Positions 7,925 through 11,223 of a stretch of 11,223 nt of DNA are shown piece by piece. The stretch spans positions 1 to 11,223 of the forward strand of contig CANEWV010000023.1 of the NCBI GenBank assembly GCA_947442905.1, given 5' to 3'. This DNA is from Chitinophagaceae bacterium. GTDB lineage: Bacteria; Bacteroidota; Bacteroidia; Chitinophagales; Chitinophagaceae. Both the position numbers and the translations under genes were made by a program. Below the pieces are notes generated by a model. The model was given only the letters and a program-made list of their open reading frames with translations. It searched no databases and had not been told where the DNA came from. Each line of letters begins with the position of its first letter. The stretch's first letter is position 1.

Positions 7925-8031
7925 GGATTGCCAATGCTGCGCATTGTCATCCCGGATGGGCTCTTTGATCAATCTCCTGGGATTGTCAACTCACTTCGTT
8001 CGTTGCCATCCCAAAAATTCTCTTTGACCAA
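7925..8031. repeat. two tandem copies of a structured intergenic repeat
   Basis: Copy A (7925-7972) and copy B (7980-8031) share GGATTGyCAA at the start, TTGyCATCCC after a short loop, and CTCTTTGAyCAA at the end; the period is 55-59 bases. Each copy folds into a hairpin with an outer stem of GGAT with ATCC, a 3x2 internal loop, and an inner stem beginning CAA/TTG. The inner stem is CAATGC/GCATTG in copy A (7932-7937 with 7941-7946) and CAAC/GTTG in copy B (7987-7990 with 8002-8005). Copy B has a 6-base outer stem, TGGGAT/ATCCCA. The DNA is more GC-rich than its surroundings. It resembles short palindromic intergenic repeats and encodes no protein. Confidence 0.7.
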
Positions 8032-8038
8032 AGTCTTT

Positions 8039-8069
8039 GAAACAAAAGTGAAACTTTTGTTTCTCTTTT
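8039..8069 (+). terminator. hairpin with U-rich tail, likely terminator of the icd-tsaC operon
   Basis: A perfect 10-bp stem, GAAACAAAAG (8039-8048) with CTTTTGTTTC (8054-8063), closes a 5-base TGAAA loop and is followed by TCTTTT. The stem is AT-rich, which is common for terminators in such genomes. It lies 126 bases after the tsaC stop codon and faces the convergent tRNA-Ser/tatD unit, so it may act from both sides, though its other flank is less T-rich. Confidence 0.6.
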
Positions 8070-8126
8070 AAAACGCTCATTTGCTCATTCAAGCAAGCTT
8101 GATTCGCAACATCGCATTTTAAAAGA
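8064..8126. repeat. nested inverted repeat between convergent units
   Basis: The outer arms TCTTTTAAAA (8064-8073) and TTTTAAAAGA (8117-8126) are perfect 10-base inverted repeats. Inside are a second stem, TCAAGC (8089-8094) with GCTTGA (8097-8102) around AA, and an 8-base tandem repeat, GCTCATTT/GCTCATTC (8075-8090). On the minus strand this starts 6 bases after the tRNA 3' end, so it could help terminate or process the tRNA transcript. Confidence 0.5.
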
Positions 8127-8131
8127 CTTCG

Positions 8132-8216
8132 CAGAGAGGAAGGGATTCGAACCCTCGATACGTTGCCGTATACACACTTTCCAGGCGTGCTCCTTCAACC
8201 ACTCGGACACCTCTCT
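8132..8216 (-). tRNA. tRNA-Ser(GGA)
   Basis: The 85-base minus-strand sequence folds as a class II tRNA. The acceptor stem AGAGAGG (8216-8210) pairs perfectly with CCTCTCT, followed by discriminator G at 8132. It has a D-arm starting TCCGAGTGG, an anticodon stem CACGC/GTGTG with loop CTGGAAA (8184-8178), anticodon GGA (complement of 8180-8182) reading UCC and UCU serine codons, a long variable arm ATACG-GCAA-CGTAT typical of serine tRNA, and a T-arm with TTCGAAT. The 3' CCA is not encoded and must be added. The gene lies 55 bases downstream of tatD on the same strand, with its own candidate -7 box between. Confidence 0.97.
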
Positions 8217-8231
8217 ATAACTCAAACGATT

Positions 8232-8246
8232 CCAATAATTTATTGG
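8232..8246. repeat. perfect 15-base palindrome before tRNA-Ser
   Basis: CCAATAA (8232-8238), one central base, and TTATTGG (8240-8246) form a perfect inverted repeat. It lies 15 bases upstream of the mature tRNA 5' end and just downstream of the candidate -7 box, so it overlaps the predicted transcription start. It could be an operator or a structure in the tRNA 5' leader. Confidence 0.55.
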
Positions 8247-8251
8247 GAGGG

Positions 8252-8259
8252 CAAAAATA
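8252..8259 (-). promoter_or_regulatory. candidate -7 promoter element for tRNA-Ser
   Basis: On the minus strand this reads TATTTTTG, matching TAnnTTTG at all fixed positions, in the 55-base gap between tatD and the tRNA. The predicted start is near 8246, about 30 bases before the mature 5' end. No good -33 TTG is present, so cotranscription with tatD remains possible. Confidence 0.4.
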
Positions 8260-8271
8260 AAGGTTCGGGGC

Positions 8272-9045
8272 TCAGGAACCGAATATTTTTTGTGCATTAG
8301 CCGTTGTAATCGATGCCACCTCGTGTAATGTCGTTTGTTTTACCTCGGCGAGTTTTTGGGCGATGTATAGCAAATACCCAGATTCATTGCGTTTACCCCT
8401 AAAAGGCACAGGCGTTAAATAAGGCGCATCGGTTTCAAGTACCAAATGAGATAACGGGACATTTGCAAGTGCTTCTGGCAATCCAGCATTTTTATACGTT
8501 ATCACACCACCAATTCCTAAATAAAAACCAAGGTCTATAATTTGTTTTGCAGACTCTGCAGAGCCGCTAAAACAATGAAAAATTCCACGGAGTCCTTTTT
8601 TTGCAAAAGGCTTTACCATTTCGATGGTTTCTTGCATGGCATTGCGGGTATGTATAACAATGGGCCAGTTTTTTGCAAGTGCCCACTCCATTTGTGTTTC
8701 AAATGCAGTACGCTGTTGATTTTCAAAAGTTTTATCCCAGTAAAAATCAAGTCCTATTTCACCTATCGCCACAAAATCGCGAGTGTTAATCCATTTTTCT
8801 ACAATAGCTAATTCATCAGCAACATTTTCTTTTACATAGCATGGGTGCAGTCCCATCATGGCGATGCAAACGCCTGGATATTTTTTTTCTAACCCTAGCA
8901 TCGTGTCTAACGAGTTGCTATCGATGGCAGGTAAATAAAATTTTTGAACATGATCTTGTTGCGCGCGTGCAATAACGGCGTCAATATCAGCAGTAAATTC
9001 ATCAGAATATAAATGCGTATGCGTATCAATGAGTATAGGCGCCAT
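8272..9045 (-). CDS. tatD: TatD family metal-dependent hydrolase (DNase)
   Basis: This 257-residue protein is of normal family length and belongs to the TIM-barrel amidohydrolase-like TatD group, cytosolic enzymes with two metal ions and reported 3'-5' DNase activity linked to DNA repair or degradation. All metal ligands are visible: DTHTH at 7-11 (His9, His11), Glu96 in GEIGLDFYW, His132 in IHTRNA, His157 in HCFSG and Asp206 in LETDAPYL. The C-terminal RNESGYL also fits the family pattern. The start is supported by DTHTH beginning at residue 7. It lies 14 bases after the deacetylase stop on the same strand, so the two form an operon. Other paralogous names (YcfH, YjjV) cannot be excluded; general TatD assignment is secure. 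Confidence 0.95.
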   Translation of the reverse strand: MAPILIDTHTHLYSDEFTADIDAVIARAQQDHVQKFYLPAIDSNSLDTMLGLEKKYPGVCIAMMGLHPCYVKENVADELAIVEKWINTRDFVAIGEIGLDFYWDKTFENQQRTAFETQMEWALAKNWPIVIHTRNAMQETIEMVKPFAKKGLRGIFHCFSGSAESAKQIIDLGFYLGIGGVITYKNAGLPEALANVPLSHLVLETDAPYLTPVPFRGKRNESGYLLYIAQKLAEVKQTTLHEVASITTANAQKIFGS

Positions 9046-9059
9046 TGTATAAATATCTT

Positions 9060-9689
9060 TTATGCATTAAATTTAATCGCTTCAAATGTATAGCCCTCAT
9101 TAGCAAAATGAGCGAGCATTTTAGGCAGTGCTGATTGTAAACGTGGAAACGCTTTTTCACTATCATGAAATAAAACAATAGACCCGTTTTTGCTATGATA
9201 CACTGTGTAACCAAGGCAGGCGTCGGCGTTTAAAGAAGTATCAAAATCGGCACTGAGCACATCCCACATAACAATGCGCATACCTGAAAACTGCTGTTTG
9301 ATTTTTTTGATTTGACTTCTTTTGATTCGACCATAAGGCGGTCTAAATAAGTTAGACTTAATATGCTTGGCGGCAGTCGTAATATCTTGCAAATATTCTT
9401 CGTCAGAAACCTTCCAGCCATTAACATGATGCTGGGTATGGTTGCCCACGGCGTGCCCTTCAAACATAATTTGAGCATAAATACCAGGGTAGGCTTCTAC
9501 ATTTTTACCGATACAAAAAAAAGTGGCTTTTGCCTGATATTCCCGTAAAGTATCGAGCACAAAAGGGGTAATGGTGGGGTGTGGACCGTCGTCAAATGTC
9601 AGGTACAACACTTTTGACCTGGAGGGCATACGCCAAACAAGTGAAGGGTATAGCGCCCTTAGCCACCAAGGTGTTTTTACGAGGTACAT
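9060..9689 (-). CDS. polysaccharide deacetylase (NodB homology domain, CE4)
   Basis: This 209-residue protein is a single NodB/CE4 domain, a metal-dependent de-N-acetylase that acts on N-acetylated sugars such as peptidoglycan or chitin-type oligomers. All five family motifs are intact: TFDDGP (31-36, with Asp33 and Asp34), HTxxH with His84 and His88, RPPYG (116-120), WDVLSADF (142-149), and LFHD (173-176, His175). There is no signal peptide or lipobox; the N-terminus MYLVKTPWWLRALYPSLVWR is amphipathic and may touch the membrane. This leaves location and substrate open. The ATG at 9689 is chosen over an open extension to 9758, because that extension runs through the divergent promoters and into gltX, and because a -7 box sits four bases before 9689. 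It is followed by tatD after 14 bases. Confidence 0.92.
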   Translation of the reverse strand: MYLVKTPWWLRALYPSLVWRMPSRSKVLYLTFDDGPHPTITPFVLDTLREYQAKATFFCIGKNVEAYPGIYAQIMFEGHAVGNHTQHHVNGWKVSDEEYLQDITTAAKHIKSNLFRPPYGRIKRSQIKKIKQQFSGMRIVMWDVLSADFDTSLNADACLGYTVYHSKNGSIVLFHDSEKAFPRLQSALPKMLAHFANEGYTFEAIKFNA

Positions 9690-9693
9690 GTGG

Positions 9694-9701
9694 CAAATAT
9701 A
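9694..9701 (-). promoter_or_regulatory. -7 promoter element for the deacetylase-tatD unit
   Basis: On the minus strand this reads TATATTTG, a perfect TAnnTTTG. Four bases (CCAC) separate it from the ATG at 9689. A TTTTG sequence about 22 bases upstream, on the same strand and inside gltX, could serve as the -33 element. Transcription would begin at or next to the start codon, giving a leaderless mRNA. Confidence 0.6.
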
Positions 9702-9706
9702 AATCT

Positions 9707-9714
9707 TATCTTTG
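9707..9714 (+). promoter_or_regulatory. -7 promoter element for gltX
   Basis: TATCTTTG is a perfect match to TAnnTTTG and is followed by CGCC and then the gltX ATG at 9719. The four-base spacing is the same as on the opposite strand, predicting transcription from about the A of the ATG. No TTG stands at the normal -33 distance. Confidence 0.6.
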
Positions 9715-9718
9715 CGCC

Positions 9719-11223
9719 ATGAACAAAAGAGTACGTGTCCGTTTTGCGCCCTCCCCAACTGGAGGCTTACACCTAGGGGGTGTAAGAACCGTTTTATTCA
9801 ATTACCTGTTTGCTAAAAAACATGGTGGTGATTTTATATTACGTATCGAAGACACCGACCAATCTAGATTTGTACCCGGTGCCGAGGAATATATTTTACA
9901 AACACTTAATTGGTGTGGACTTACCCCAGATGAAAGCCCGATTGCTGGTGGCCCATATGCGCCTTACAGACAAAGTGAGCGCAAAGCCATGTACAAACAG
10001 TATGCTGAGCAGTTAATTGATGCAGGTTACGCTTACATAGCTTTTGATACGCCTGCAGAGATTGAAGAAATGCGTAACAATTTTAAAACGCCTGAAAATC
10101 CTTCGCCACAATACAACCAAACCATTCGCGCTAAAATGCGCAACTCATTAACACTTAGTAAAGAGGAAGTGGATGCTTTATTAGCTGCTAATACGCCGCA
10201 TGTGGTTCGTATTAAAATGCCAGATAACGAAGACGTTACTTTTACAGATATGATTAGAGGTGAGGTTTCATTTAACACTTCGCAAGTAGATGATAAAGTA
10301 TTATTAAAAGCCGATGGCATGCCTACCTATCACTTAGCCGTGGTGGTAGATGATTATCTCATGAAAATAAGCCATGCATTTAGAGGTGAAGAATGGCTTC
10401 CTTCTGCACCTGTGCATTTGTTGTTATGGAAATATTTAGGTTGGATTAATGACATGCCGCAGTGGGCGCACCTTCCGCTTATTTTAAAGCCGGATGGCAA
10501 TGGGAAACTGAGTAAAAGAGATGGTGACCGTTTAGGATTTCCTGTATTTGCGATGGACTGGACCGATCCAAAAACAAATGAAAAAAACACTGGATTTAAA
10601 GAGCATGGATTTTTACCAGAAGCATTTGTAAACCTACTTGCCGTGCTTGGTTGGAACGATGGCACCGATCAAGAACTGTTTAGTATGGCTGATTTAATAG
10701 AAAAGTTTTCGATGGAGCGCGTACATAAAGGAGGTGCTAAATTTAATTACGAAAAAGCAAAATGGTTTAACGCCGAATGGATTAAAAACACTGGTAACGC
10801 TTATTTAGCTTCACTTGTACAACCTTATTTTGATGAGGCTGGTATTAAAGCTCAGGATAAATCTTATTTAGAAAAAATAATTGGCATCACTAAAGAGCGC
10901 TGCATTTTACTACCCGATTTTATTACACAAGCTGGCTTCTATTTTGCCGCACCTACAAGTATAGACACGGCGTCTATTGCACCTAAGTGGGACGACAATA
11001 AAAAGAATTTCTTTGAAGCGCTTTGCTCCGCTTTTGAAAATTCAAACAGCAATGACCATACCGTTTTAGAAAATATTTTTAAAGAATTAACCGCTGCACA
11101 CGGGTTAAAACCTGGCGAACTCATGCTGCCTATGCGCATTATGTTAGTAGGTGGTAAATTTGGTCCTGGTGTGTTTGAAATAGCTGCTACCATTGGCGTT
11201 GCTGATGCCGTAGCAAGAATTAA
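9719..11223 (+). CDS. gltX: glutamyl-tRNA synthetase (3' truncated by window)
   Basis: This enzyme attaches glutamate to tRNA-Glu in the cytosol. The frame is open without a stop from ATG 9719 to the window edge, giving 501 codons. The class I synthetase signatures are present: the HIGH-type motif in APSPTGGLHLGG (10-21), RIEDTDQSR, YRQSERK, FRGEEWLPSAP, the KMSKS-type KLSKR (263-267) and, downstream, an LGWN segment and a helical anticodon-binding domain ending GVFEIAATIG. After KLSKR there is an insertion of roughly 15-20 residues (around FPVFAMDWTDPK) compared with the E. coli enzyme; I recall this as common in Bacteroidota. Family members of this type are a little over 500 residues, so only a few codons should be missing. 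The gene is divergent from the deacetylase across 29 bases and has no room for a ribosome-binding site before its ATG. Confidence 0.97.
   Translation, partial: MNKRVRVRFAPSPTGGLHLGGVRTVLFNYLFAKKHGGDFILRIEDTDQSRFVPGAEEYILQTLNWCGLTPDESPIAGGPYAPYRQSERKAMYKQYAEQLIDAGYAYIAFDTPAEIEEMRNNFKTPENPSPQYNQTIRAKMRNSLTLSKEEVDALLAANTPHVVRIKMPDNEDVTFTDMIRGEVSFNTSQVDDKVLLKADGMPTYHLAVVVDDYLMKISHAFRGEEWLPSAPVHLLLWKYLGWINDMPQWAHLPLILKPDGNGKLSKRDGDRLGFPVFAMDWTDPKTNEKNTGFKEHGFLPEAFVNLLAVLGWNDGTDQELFSMADLIEKFSMERVHKGGAKFNYEKAKWFNAEWIKNTGNAYLASLVQPYFDEAGIKAQDKSYLEKIIGITKERCILLPDFITQAGFYFAAPTSIDTASIAPKWDDNKKNFFEALCSAFENSNSNDHTVLENIFKELTAAHGLKPGELMLPMRIMLVGGKFGPGVFEIAATIGVADAVARI

Noticed and set aside
7925..8031. Tandem repeats considered as a CRISPR array
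   Set aside because: There are only two imperfect copies with related sequence throughout the unit and no distinct spacers; no cas genes are present.
8085..8297. Minus-strand open frame of 70 codons covering the tRNA gene
   Set aside because: It is a translation of tRNA-Ser on its own strand (the familiar VSEWLKE and RIEGSNPF strings come from tRNA sequence), not a protein gene.
9690..9758. N-terminal extension of the deacetylase by 23 residues
   Set aside because: It would overlap the gltX coding start and both promoter boxes; the ATG at 9689 gives the usual short NodB-domain N-terminus.
9810..10016. 68-codon plus-strand frame inside gltX
   Set aside because: It is an out-of-frame shadow of gltX, whose own frame is open throughout and carries all synthetase motifs.
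1..11223. Search for mobile elements, phage genes, toxin-antitoxin or defence systems
   Set aside because: Every sizeable open frame on a coding strand is explained by a housekeeping or regulatory gene, and no transposase, integrase, nuclease-effector pair or terminal repeats were seen.

Overview
The window looks like chromosomal DNA of a member of the Bacteroidota, most likely near Chitinophagia/Sphingobacteriia. The evidence is a hybrid two-component regulator with AraC output, A-rich leaders with no Shine-Dalgarno sequence, several perfect matches to the Bacteroidota -7 promoter element (TAnnTTTG), a DUF2279 protein, and a lineage-type insertion in glutamyl-tRNA synthetase. The DNA is AT-rich and its character is even from end to end. 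I see no transposase, phage gene, integrase or CRISPR array. Most of the window is housekeeping sequence.

Layout. (1) 2-2365 (+) is the 3' part of a large hybrid two-component sensor/regulator, cut by the left edge. (2) On the minus strand, a DUF2279 exported protein (2373-3326) converges on it with 7 bases between stop codons, and a LysR-type regulator (3363-4280) lies upstream of the DUF2279 gene. (3) Divergent from the LysR gene is a tight four-gene plus-strand operon: a Rickettsia/Thermus-like isocitrate dehydrogenase (4369-5805), a 94-residue unknown protein (5826-6110), an overlapping zinc-ribbon protein of DUF6671 type (6097-6948), and a Sua5-type threonylcarbamoyl-AMP synthase (6954-7913). 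(4) The 7914-8131 intergenic stretch holds two copies of a structured repeat, a strong hairpin and a larger nested inverted repeat. It probably ends transcription between convergent units. (5) A minus-strand unit follows: polysaccharide deacetylase (9060-9689), TatD nuclease (8272-9045) and tRNA-Ser(GGA) (8132-8216). (6) Divergent from the deacetylase is glutamyl-tRNA synthetase (9719 to the right edge), probably short of its end by only a few codons.

Functional links. The LysR/icd intergenic region carries a 24-bp dyad (TTTGTT-n3-GATATC-n3-AACAAA) beside a perfect -7 box for the LysR gene. This suggests autoregulation and control of the icd operon. Three features concern translation: Sua5 makes the t6A precursor, GltX charges tRNA-Glu, and tRNA-Ser(GGA) is encoded here. 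The 29-bp gap between the deacetylase and gltX start codons holds two back-to-back -7 boxes, each exactly four bases from its ATG, which predicts leaderless mRNAs in both directions.

I found no convincing new multi-gene system such as a defence or mobile system. The points most worth checking are the divergent leaderless promoter pair, the LysR-icd dyad, the Asp-Ile pair at the isocitrate dehydrogenase coenzyme site, the covarying intergenic repeat, the 94-aa/DUF6671 pair, and the Pro-to-Gln change in the sensor kinase H-box.
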